The notes: generated from the sequence alone by a model not told the origin. A DNA stretch of 35,122 nt from Candidatus Pullilachnospira stercoravium (GCA_018713585.1 DVON01000029.1:1-35122), one strand, 5' to 3'. Positions 1 to 7,493 are shown, numbered from the stretch's first letter. A program made the numbers and translations.

Positions 1-6
1 CTCTGA

Positions 7-127
7 TTTAGCTGCCTTTTCCATGTCGGATAGCATCTTTTTTCAAGATTTTCTCCTGTTTAGCTGCCTTTTCCACACCTGACAGCATCTTTTTTCAGAG
101 GATTCTCCAATTTAGCTGTTTTTTCAG
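7..127. repeat. 52-bp tandem repeat, two full copies (7-58, 59-110) plus a partial third (from 111)
   Basis: TTTAGCTGCCTTTTCCA...AGCATCTTTTTTCA...TCTCC recurs at 7 and 59; a shortened TTTAGCTGTTTTTTCA starts at 111. Period is exactly 52 bp; the two full copies are roughly 75-80% identical by eye. Confidence 0.8.
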
Positions 128-171
128 TTACAGTAGTACATCCTTCCGGCTTCACTGTTTCCCTTCATTTT

Positions 172-546
172 TCAGGATATGCTGATAACATGATAGCCGG
201 CTTTCTCCACCGTGTCGGTCAGCACGCTGTCCGGAATTTCCCGGTCAAAGGATACGACGGCCTTTCCCCTGGACAGATTCACCTCCGCCCGGACGCCGTC
301 GATCCGGTTCAGAACCATGGTCACGGCAAGAACACAGTGGTCGCAGTGCATGCCGGAAATCTTCAGGGTCTTTTTTCCGATCACCGGACCGTCCAGCTTT
401 TTAACGGGAAGCCTGCCGGCGGAAGGGCAGTTTCCTCCGGCGGGACAGCCGACACATTTCACGCCCCGCTTCTTTGCCCTGATCAGATAGGCTACTGCCC
501 CTCCCACAATCAGAACCAGAAGAATAACCACAATCACATTTTCCAA
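172..546 (-). CDS. FeoB-associated Cys-rich membrane protein-like N-terminus fused to a heavy-metal-associated (HMA) domain
   Basis: N-terminal TM helix, then CVGCPAGGNC Cys cluster, then HMA motif GMHCDHC; directly downstream of feoB. TTG start with AGGAGG upstream. Confidence 0.8.
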   Translation of the reverse strand: MENVIVVILLVLIVGGAVAYLIRAKKRGVKCVGCPAGGNCPSAGRLPVKKLDGPVIGKKTLKISGMHCDHCVLAVTMVLNRIDGVRAEVNLSRGKAVVSFDREIPDSVLTDTVEKAGYHVISIS

Positions 547-662
547 AGATACCGTCCTCCTTTAACGTCAGACGGCGGACAAAGGAGACCGCCGCAGCAA
601 AGCACAAAAGGCCAGACTGCAACAGTAACGGTTCTTTGTCCGCCGCAGCTATACTTTATTGT

Positions 663-2663
663 TTATTGTGCGTGCAGGCTGTATTCCGCAGCAAATTCTT
701 TATCAGATTTGCGGATCCGCCACACGATAATTGCCGCGAATACCAGAACCGCGATCAGGCCGGGAACAAATGCTGTTCCGAGAGATCCGGTGGTGATCAG
801 CGTACCAACCTGGTATACCAGGAAGGCAACCGTGTAACCGGTGGCCAGCTGCAGGCAGATACCGCCGAACAACCATTTTCCGCTCTTCATCTCCGAGTTC
901 ATGGCTCCCAGAGCCGCGAAGCAGGGCGGAGTGTACAGGTTGAACATCAGGTAAGCCAGGGCAGCCACCTTCGTCAGGCCCATAACAACGGCCACTTCGT
1001 TTCCGCTTCCCACCAGGGCCAGTTCATCGGTGTCAATCAGACTGGTGATACCGTAAACGGTTGCCAGCGTACCAACCACGTTCTCTTTGGCAATAAATCC
1101 GGTGATAGCCGCTGCCGCCAGCTGCCATACGCCAAAGCCCAGCGGGATAAACAGGATGGCGAAGGGATGTGCCACGCTTGCCAGGATGGAAGTGTCCTCC
1201 ATGCCTTCCTCCACCAGCTGCAGCTGCCAGTTGAAGCTCTGCATAACCTGTACCACGGTATTGCACACCAGAATGATGGTTCCGGCTTTGATGATGTAGG
1301 CTTTACCACGCTCCAGCATGGAAACCACTGCTCTTTTCAGGCTGGGAACCTTATACTCAGGAAGCTCAATGATAAAGAAAGATTTCCGGTATTTCTGTCC
1401 GGTAATTCTCTTTACCAGCAGAGCGCCCAGCAGAATCAGTACGATACCCACCAGATACATCAGGGGACCCACCCAGGAAGAATCTGAGAAAAATGCTCCG
1501 GCAAACAGCGCAATGACCGGAAGCTTTGCTCCACAGGGCATAAACGGTGTCAGCATGGCGGTGGTTCTGCGCTCTCTCTCGTTACGGATGGTACGAGAAG
1601 CCATAATACCCGGAATGGCACATCCGGTACCGATCACCATGGGGATGACGGATTTTCCGGAAAGACCCACTCTCTTGAAAATGGGATCCAGCACAACAGT
1701 GGCCCGGGCCATGTAGCCGCAGTCTTCCAGAAGCGCGATCAGGAAATACATCACCATTACCAGCGGCAGAAATCCCACAACGGCGCCCACGCCTCCGATA
1801 ATACCGTCCACCAGAATGGCGGAAAGGAACGGATTGGCATCTGCCATCATATCTCCTGCCCAGCCCTGGAATCTCTCAATCCAGGCAACCAGCCAGTCGG
1901 CAATCCAGGTTCCCACCGTGGACTGGGATATGTAAAATACCAGGAACATCACCACCGCGAAAATCGGGATACCGATGATTTTATGGGTGATCACCGCATC
2001 GATTTTATCCTGGAAATTCTTGTCTTTAGTGAGAACCTTTCTCTTTTCCACCTCTTTGACAATGCCGTTGACAAAACCAAACCGCTTTCTGTCGGCAGCT
2101 TCCACGGCATTTTTGTCATGAAGATCAATATCCTCCTGCACATAGGGGGCCTTCTGACCTTTTCCCTTCAGGGCGGCAGCCGCGTTCACGGCTTCTTTCA
2201 GGCCTTCATGTCCGGAAGATGTGGAAATGGTCTTCACCACCGGACAGCCCAGTTTTTCCGACAGGCGTTTCACATCGATTTTGGTCTGCTTCTTCTCTGT
2301 CAGATCACTTTTGTTCAGGGCCACCACCACCGGAACTCCCAGTTCCAGAAGCTGCGTGGTAAAGAACAGGCTCCGGCTCAGGTTCGTGGCATCCACAATA
2401 TTGATAATAGCGTCCGGATGCTCATTCTTCACATAACTGCTGGTGATGCTTTCCTCAGAGGTAAACGGGGACATGGAATAAGCGCCAGGCAGATCCACCG
2501 CGACCAGCTCCTCCCCTCCGTCATAGTACCCTTTTCTGATGGGGCTCTCTTTCCGCTCCACCGTAACACCAGCCCAGTTTCCAACACGTTCATTTCTTCC
2601 TGTGAGCGCATTGTACATGGTGGTCTTACCGCTGTTGGGATTTCCCGCAAAAGCGATTCTCAT
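663..2663 (-). CDS. feoB: Ferrous iron transport protein B
   Basis: N-terminal G domain GNPNSGKTT, DLPGAYS, NKSD; Gate-type membrane domains; ATG at 2663 preceded by GGAGGAGA. Confidence 0.95.
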   Translation of the reverse strand: MRIAFAGNPNSGKTTMYNALTGRNERVGNWAGVTVERKESPIRKGYYDGGEELVAVDLPGAYSMSPFTSEESITSSYVKNEHPDAIINIVDATNLSRSLFFTTQLLELGVPVVVALNKSDLTEKKQTKIDVKRLSEKLGCPVVKTISTSSGHEGLKEAVNAAAALKGKGQKAPYVQEDIDLHDKNAVEAADRKRFGFVNGIVKEVEKRKVLTKDKNFQDKIDAVITHKIIGIPIFAVVMFLVFYISQSTVGTWIADWLVAWIERFQGWAGDMMADANPFLSAILVDGIIGGVGAVVGFLPLVMVMYFLIALLEDCGYMARATVVLDPIFKRVGLSGKSVIPMVIGTGCAIPGIMASRTIRNERERRTTAMLTPFMPCGAKLPVIALFAGAFFSDSSWVGPLMYLVGIVLILLGALLVKRITGQKYRKSFFIIELPEYKVPSLKRAVVSMLERGKAYIIKAGTIILVCNTVVQVMQSFNWQLQLVEEGMEDTSILASVAHPFAILFIPLGFGVWQLAAAAITGFIAKENVVGTLATVYGITSLIDTDELALVGSGNEVAVVMGLTKVAALAYLMFNLYTPPCFAALGAMNSEMKSGKWLFGGICLQLATGYTVAFLVYQVGTLITTGSLGTAFVPGLIAVLVFAAIIVWRIRKSDKEFAAEYSLHAQ

Positions 2664-2698
2664 ACACAAATCTCCTCCTTCACTGCATTTGCCGATGT

Positions 2699-2716
2699 AG
2701 TTAAACTACGCTAACC
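2699..2716. promoter_or_regulatory. Putative operator AGTTAA-ACTACG-CTAACC upstream of feoB
   Basis: Imperfect copy of the GGTTAG-N6-CTAACC inverted repeat seen in four other intergenic locations of the island; lies in the feoA-feoB gap. Confidence 0.45.
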
Positions 2717-2721
2717 GGCTT

Positions 2722-2753
2722 GTAAAAAAAAAGTGAACTGAATCACTTTTTTA
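2722..2753 (-). terminator. Putative intrinsic terminator/attenuator between feoA and feoB
   Basis: Minus strand AAAAAAGTGA-TTCAGT-TCACTTTTTTTTT: perfect 10-bp stem followed by T run, right at the feoA stop codon. Confidence 0.65.
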
Positions 2754-2963
2754 TATTGAAATAGCTTGCGCTAAATCAGTATCGATATTGTATCTTCCAT
2801 CCTTGATGGAGACCACACAGCCGCTCTTTTTGTGAGCGACAACAGTAATCGGCTCTCCACTGTAGCATCCCAGAGAAAAGAGAAAGGCCTCCAGTTCCTC
2901 ATCATTTGTCACAATATCCTTGATGATATATTCCTCTCCCTCTCTGGCATCCAGTAAAGTCAT
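2751..2963 (-). CDS. feoA: FeoA-family protein (ferrous iron transport protein A)
   Basis: Short SH3-like protein MTLLDAREGEEYIIKDI...LFSLGCYSGEPITVVAHKKSGCVVSIKDGRYNIDTDLAQAI; adjacent to feoB. Start reassigned from 3059 to the internal ATG at 2963. Confidence 0.85.
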   Translation of the reverse strand: MTLLDAREGEEYIIKDIVTNDEELEAFLFSLGCYSGEPITVVAHKKSGCVVSIKDGRYNIDTDLAQAISI

Positions 2964-3026
2964 CGCAACATCCTCCCACTGTCTTCGATCTGACCGAAGA
3001 AATAATTTCCATTTCTCCGTTCGCAA

Positions 3027-3044
3027 GGTTAGTCTACTATAACC
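3027..3044. promoter_or_regulatory. Putative operator GGTTAG-TCTACT-ATAACC overlapping the feoA promoter
   Basis: Minus strand TTGACT-N17-TATAGT (or TTGACA-N17-TAGACT) promoter; the inverted repeat covers the -10 region. Confidence 0.6.
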
Positions 3045-3085
3045 AAGGAGGTTTGTCAAGTCAAACTTTATATTTTTTTAATTTT

Positions 3086-5197
3086 TTAAATTCTTTCCGG
3101 ATAGCGCTTCTCTCTTTCCGCTTCATCCAGAAGATTCCTCATGCTTCGAAGTCCGATCATCAGTGTGGAGGCGTTATGGAGAAAAGCGGAAGTCGTCGGC
3201 ATCAGGACGCCGGTCACTCCCAGCAGAATCAGCCCAGTGTTGAATCCCACAATAAATCGGTAATTCATCCGGATACGCCGCACCAGCCCGTCTCCCAGCA
3301 GTTTCAGCGTCACCAGCTCGTCCAGCTGATCGGCGGAAATGGTGATATCCGCGATTTCCCGGGCAATCTCCGCCCCGTCACTGATGGCGATGCCCGCATC
3401 GGAAGCAGAGAGAGCCGGGGAATCGTTGATTCCGTCACCCACCATGATGACGGTTCTTCCCGCATCCTTTTCTTTTCCGATAAAGGCAGCCTTGTCCTCC
3501 GGCAATACTTCTGAATAGTATTCGTCCATGCCCACCTTCCGGGCCACCGCCGCAGCCGTCCGCTGGCTGTCGCCGGTCATCATGACGACCTTTCCGATAC
3601 CGGCCTCCCTCAGCCTGTCAATCACCCGGCAGGCTTCCGGACGCAGCGGATCTTCCACGCAGATCACCGCCGCCAGTTCCCCGTCGATGGCCATGTACAG
3701 ATGCGAGTATTCCTCCGGAAGCTCATGGAATTTTTCCTGATATTCCGGAGCAATCCGGCATTTTTCATCCTCAAAAACAAAGTGATGGCTTCCGATTACC
3801 ACTTTACTGCTGTTGATGTAGGAGGAAATCCCGTGAGCCACGATATACTCCACCTTGGAATGCATTTCTTCATGGACGATGCCCTGATCCTTTGCCGCCT
3901 GCACCACCGCTTTTGCCATGGAATGGGGAAAATGCTCCTCCAGACAGGCCGCCACACACAGCAGCTCCCTCTGGCTTCTGGCGCAGAAGGGCACCACCAT
4001 GGCCACAGAGGGCTGGGCCTTCGTCAGTGTTCCTGTTTTGTCAAAGACAATGGTATCTGCTGCCGCCACCGCCTCCAGATATTTTCCGCCTTTTACGGTG
4101 ATATGATGCAGGCTGGCTTCCCGCATGGCCGAAAGAACGGAGATGGGCATGGCCAGTTTCAGCGCGCAGGAGAAATCCACCATCAGCACCGACAGGGCTT
4201 TTGTCACATTTCTGGTGAGCAGATAGGTGAGTACGGTTCCTCCCAGCGTATAAGGCACCAGCCGGTCCGCGATATGCTCCGCCCGGCTCTCCATGGAAGA
4301 TTTCATTTTCTCCGATTCCTCAATCATCTGTACAATTTTCTCGAATTTGGTGGATCCGGAGGTCTCCCGGACGCAGATGGTCACCTCGCCTTCCTCCACC
4401 ACCGTTCCCGCGTAGACATAGCTTCCCAGAGCCTTGCGGACCGCCGTGGGCTCTCCGGTAAGAGAGGACTGATTCACCATGGCCTCGCCTTTGGCCACTT
4501 CCCCGTCAAAAGGAATCACATTGCCCATATGTACCATGACCCGGTCTCCCGGTGATATGGATTTGGCTGAAACCAGAACCTCTTTATCGTCCTGCACCAG
4601 CCATACCTGGCTGACTCCAAAGGACATGCTTCTGGCCAGATCCGCCACAGATTTCTTGTGGGTCCATTCCTCCAGCAGCTCGCCGATTCCCAGGAGAAAC
4701 ATCACAGAGGAGGCGGTTTCCATCTCTCTTCTGATCACAGAAACCCCGATGGCCGTGGCGTCCAGAACCGCCACCTCCATTTTTCCTCTCGCCAGAGAAC
4801 CAATGCCCTTTGCCAGATATTTCACAGATTTCGCGCCGGTCCATACGGCCCGCACCGGCGCCGGAACAAACAGGCGGCTTCCCATTCTGGCCAGAAGCTT
4901 CAGCACCAGTTTTTCCTGAAATCTGGAATTCATCTCCCTTCCGGAGTGTTCCAGTACCGAATCCGGCACCGGAACCATTTCGTAGGAAAACTCCCGGAGC
5001 GCCCGGAGGATCGGCTCCCTGTCCCCCCGGTAGCAGATCACCGCATCGGCGGTTCTCTCCATCACCTTGGCCATGGTGACATTTTCCGTCTGATATAAAT
5101 AATAAAGCAGGGTGTCCGCCTGGTGAAAGCTCATGCGCTTCTGCGCCATATGCACCCGGATCCGTCCCCTGATTTCATGCCTGATAGTAAATTTCAT
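3086..5197 (-). CDS. Heavy-metal-type (P1B-like) P-type ATPase with HMA-like N-terminus lacking CxxC
   Basis: LTGEPTAVRK, DKTGTLTK, MVGDGINDSPAL motifs; TM4 motif DFSCALKLAMP in place of CPC/SPC. ATG at 5197 with GAGGGAA upstream. Confidence 0.9.
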   Translation of the reverse strand: MKFTIRHEIRGRIRVHMAQKRMSFHQADTLLYYLYQTENVTMAKVMERTADAVICYRGDREPILRALREFSYEMVPVPDSVLEHSGREMNSRFQEKLVLKLLARMGSRLFVPAPVRAVWTGAKSVKYLAKGIGSLARGKMEVAVLDATAIGVSVIRREMETASSVMFLLGIGELLEEWTHKKSVADLARSMSFGVSQVWLVQDDKEVLVSAKSISPGDRVMVHMGNVIPFDGEVAKGEAMVNQSSLTGEPTAVRKALGSYVYAGTVVEEGEVTICVRETSGSTKFEKIVQMIEESEKMKSSMESRAEHIADRLVPYTLGGTVLTYLLTRNVTKALSVLMVDFSCALKLAMPISVLSAMREASLHHITVKGGKYLEAVAAADTIVFDKTGTLTKAQPSVAMVVPFCARSQRELLCVAACLEEHFPHSMAKAVVQAAKDQGIVHEEMHSKVEYIVAHGISSYINSSKVVIGSHHFVFEDEKCRIAPEYQEKFHELPEEYSHLYMAIDGELAAVICVEDPLRPEACRVIDRLREAGIGKVVMMTGDSQRTAAAVARKVGMDEYYSEVLPEDKAAFIGKEKDAGRTVIMVGDGINDSPALSASDAGIAISDGAEIAREIADITISADQLDELVTLKLLGDGLVRRIRMNYRFIVGFNTGLILLGVTGVLMPTTSAFLHNASTLMIGLRSMRNLLDEAEREKRYPERI

Positions 5198-5318
5198 CTT
5201 ATTTTCCCTCACAATTGGATGTGGAAAAAAGCTGCGGTACGGTGTCTCTGCACCCGCCTCTCCCGCAGCTTTCCCACATTATCCGGACAATGTTACTTTT
5301 CCGGACGGCTGTCTTCAC

Positions 5319-5624
5319 TTACTCCTCCGCGTCTTCTTCTCGCGCTTCGGCAGAGGCGTCCTCCATCTCCATGGCTTCCTCCTGTGCCTTTCTGTCTTCA
5401 TTGATTTGCTGAGCCTCGGCAAGAATATCTTCCGCGTTCTCCTGGATTACGGAAGCGGTGTTCATCACGCACTCCTTGGCTCTCAGTACGGCAGCCGTTC
5501 CCTGTGTGTAAATCTTTCTGGCGTCCCTGCTGGACAGCAGTTTGATTCCCGCCGTTCCGAACAGTACACCCGCGGCAAAGATTCCACCTTTCTTCCAGTC
5601 AAAGTTTTTTAAACATTCCAGCAT
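5319..5624 (-). CDS. Small membrane-anchored protein, DUF6110-like
   Basis: KKGGIFAAGVLFGTAGIKLLSSRDARKIYTQGTAAVLRAKECVM followed by an acidic coiled tail; immediately upstream of the P-type ATPase. Confidence 0.6.
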   Translation of the reverse strand: MLECLKNFDWKKGGIFAAGVLFGTAGIKLLSSRDARKIYTQGTAAVLRAKECVMNTASVIQENAEDILAEAQQINEDRKAQEEAMEMEDASAEAREEDAEE

Positions 5625-5636
5625 ATCTGATACCTC

Positions 5637-5717
5637 CTATTTGTGTTTGTAACCCGTATAAAATACCATAGCCATGGAAAACAGCATGACCCATGCCCAG
5701 AATCTGTGTTTTTTCAT
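5637..5717 (-). CDS. 26-aa single-TM microprotein MKKHRFWAWVMLFSMAMVFYTGYKHK
   Basis: ATG at 5717 preceded by GTGAGGGAAGC (RBS); basic ends flanking one hydrophobic helix; resembles DUF6219-type small proteins from memory. Confidence 0.65.
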   Translation of the reverse strand: MKKHRFWAWVMLFSMAMVFYTGYKHK

Positions 5718-5809
5718 GCTTCCCTCACTTTCTGCCCAACAGCCGCAGAGACAGCCCCGCAGGGGTTCCCGGTTCCTGTTAAAACAATGTAAAATCTCTG
5801 GCATTGAAT

Positions 5810-5838
5810 ATGATAGCAACGCATTTTTGCATAGTCAA
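5810..5838 (-). promoter_or_regulatory. Sigma-A-like promoter for the microprotein/DUF6110/P-type ATPase operon
   Basis: Minus strand TTGACT (5838-5833), 17-nt spacer, TATCAT (5815-5810). Confidence 0.7.
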
Positions 5839-5853
5839 TCGCAACACCGGCTG

Positions 5854-5870
5854 ATGATAAATTTTATCAT
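5854..5870. promoter_or_regulatory. Fur/PerR-like 7-1-7 box
   Basis: ATGATAAATTTTATCAT, a perfect palindrome around one central base; compare Fur consensus TGATAATNATTATCA. Confidence 0.6.
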
Positions 5871-5898
5871 TTACAACCACCCTCCGGGCTTATCGCGC

Positions 5899-5941
5899 AA
5901 AAAAAACGCAGTCCGGGGAGTTTGATTTCCTCAGACTGCGG
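5899..5941 (-). terminator. Intrinsic terminator downstream of the Fur-like gene
   Basis: Minus strand CGCAGTC...GACTGCG stem followed by TTTTTTTT. Confidence 0.85.
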
Positions 5942-5942
5942 T

Positions 5943-6362
5943 TCAGTAATCCAGCCGGCACCGGGAAGAATCTTCTTCATCGCCCATGATCACAGAGGCG
6001 ACCTTCCTTCCTCTCAGATAGCCGCATTTGCCCAGGCCTTCCTGAATCACATGTTTCCAGTTTTTTTCTGACAGACGGCAGATGGTCCCGTCATCCAGCA
6101 ATACCACGCACCCCTTCCGGGCCGGATATTCCACTTTGTACATATTTTTCCGGTCAATGGCCCCGATTTCCTCCAGCGCGTTCACCATCCGGTAAACCGT
6201 GGCCAGGCCGATTTTGTGATCTTTGTCAGCCGCCTTATAATAAATCTCCTTGCAGCTGGAGCAGCTGTTTTCCAGAATAATGTCAATCAGCATGCTCCGC
6301 TGTCTGGTAATCCGGCATCCGTTCTTTTTCAGTTTCTCTATAATCTGGTCTTTCCCGCTCAC
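5943..6362 (-). CDS. Fur-superfamily transcriptional regulator, atypical C-terminal domain
   Basis: Fur DNA-binding domain: NGCRITRQRSMLIDIILEN...EIYYKAADKDHKIGLATVYRMVNALEEIGAI. GTG start at 6362 with GGAGG 6 nt upstream. Confidence 0.8.
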   Translation of the reverse strand: MSGKDQIIEKLKKNGCRITRQRSMLIDIILENSCSSCKEIYYKAADKDHKIGLATVYRMVNALEEIGAIDRKNMYKVEYPARKGCVVLLDDGTICRLSEKNWKHVIQEGLGKCGYLRGRKVASVIMGDEEDSSRCRLDY

Positions 6363-6393
6363 AGTATTCCTCCGGCTGGCCTCCAAAGGGCGG

Positions 6394-6756
6394 TCAGGAT
6401 ATGCTCACAACCTGAAAACCTGCTTTTTCCACCGCGCGGCGCAGCGTTTCGTCATCCACCTGCCGGTCACAGGACACCACCGCCGTTCCCTCCTGAAGGT
6501 TCACTCTGACCGAAGCTCCGTCCACTTTATTGATGGCTCTGGTAACACTGTTGACACAGTTTTCACAGTGCATCCCCGATATCCGGATGGTTTTCTGTGC
6601 CGTCACAGGTCCCTCCAAAATCTTATCCTTTGGCTTTCGGACCTTTCCCGAACCTCCGCCGCAGCAGGCGCCCTCGCCTCTGAAGTGCTTGATGGTTCCT
6701 TTCAGGGCGAATATCAGAACCACAATGAGAATCAATACAATCAGTGCATCCGCCAT
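6394..6756 (-). CDS. Membrane-anchored HMA-domain protein
   Basis: MADALIVLILIVVLIFALKGTIKHF TM helix, ACCGGG motif, HMA motif GMHCENC; ATG at 6756 with AGAGGG RBS. Confidence 0.8.
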   Translation of the reverse strand: MADALIVLILIVVLIFALKGTIKHFRGEGACCGGGSGKVRKPKDKILEGPVTAQKTIRISGMHCENCVNSVTRAINKVDGASVRVNLQEGTAVVSCDRQVDDETLRRAVEKAGFQVVSIS

Positions 6757-6940
6757 ACGATCCCTCTTTTCCTCTTCTTTTGTTCCGGACGGCGGCCGCG
6801 GTTTCCCCGGCGGCAGAAGTACCCTGGGCAAACTTTCCATTGCCGGAAACCGAAGGACGCCGGACACACGATGGTATCCGGCGTTTCTCTCAGAATCTCC
6901 CGGTAAACGCCTGAGCAGAACGTTCAGAATCAAACTTTTT

Positions 6941-6958
6941 AGTTAGTAACTTCTAACT
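6941..6958. promoter_or_regulatory. Putative operator AGTTAG-TAACTT-CTAACT
   Basis: Perfect 6-bp arms, N6 spacer; upstream of the HMA/Fur-like operon. Confidence 0.6.
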
Positions 6959-6966
6959 ATATATTA

Positions 6967-6984
6967 GATTAGCAGTGTCTAACC
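6967..6984. promoter_or_regulatory. Putative operator GATTAG-CAGTGT-CTAACC
   Basis: 5/6 arm match, same N6 spacer, 26 bp from the 6941 site; adjoins a TTGACA -35-like hexamer on the minus strand. Confidence 0.55.
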
Positions 6985-7007
6985 GTTTTGTCAATGCCTT
7001 TTTCCTG

Positions 7008-7430
7008 TTATGCCAGCGCTTTTCCCAGATTCCTGCAGGCTTCCTGAGCTTCGTCATCGGGAGCCTCGTTGCAGATCACACTGCCGCAGGCCAGAACCGC
7101 GCCGTCCTGTCTGCACTGGGCTTCCCAGCTTTCCATCCACTCGCCGTCTCCCCAGCCGTAGGAGCCGAACAGGGCGATCTTCTTGCCGGACAGTTTGCTT
7201 TCGCAGGATTGGAACATGGGTTCAAATTCATCCTCCTCCAGCTGTTCATTTCCCATGGACGGGCAACCGAAAGCCACCGCGTCAAACTGATCCATCATAT
7301 CTGCCTGGAAATCCGCACAGGTATAGACACTCACTTCCGCCCCGGCCGCTTTGGCTCCTGCCTCCACCTGCTGTGCCATGGCTTCCGTGTTTCCGGTTCC
7401 ACTCCAGTAAACTACCGCGATTTTGCTCAT
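7008..7430 (-). CDS. Flavodoxin
   Basis: KIAVVYWSGTGNTEAMAQ FMN-binding loop, FGCPSMGNEQLEE, ALFGSYGWGDGEWM. Confidence 0.92.
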   Translation of the reverse strand: MSKIAVVYWSGTGNTEAMAQQVEAGAKAAGAEVSVYTCADFQADMMDQFDAVAFGCPSMGNEQLEEDEFEPMFQSCESKLSGKKIALFGSYGWGDGEWMESWEAQCRQDGAVLACGSVICNEAPDDEAQEACRNLGKALA

Positions 7431-7493
7431 AATACTTACCTCTCTCTCCGATCAACAGACCGCATCCGGCCGTTGTCTTAAATAATATCTATG

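Noticed and set aside
636-1487. 283-aa plus-strand ORF opposite feoB
   Set aside because: Antisense to conserved FeoB membrane domains; no domain recognised.
6394-6933. Long 179-aa version of the HMA protein
   Set aside because: The extension lacks a plausible RBS and covers the upstream promoter/leader region; the ATG at 6756 has a good RBS and gives the normal TM+HMA layout.
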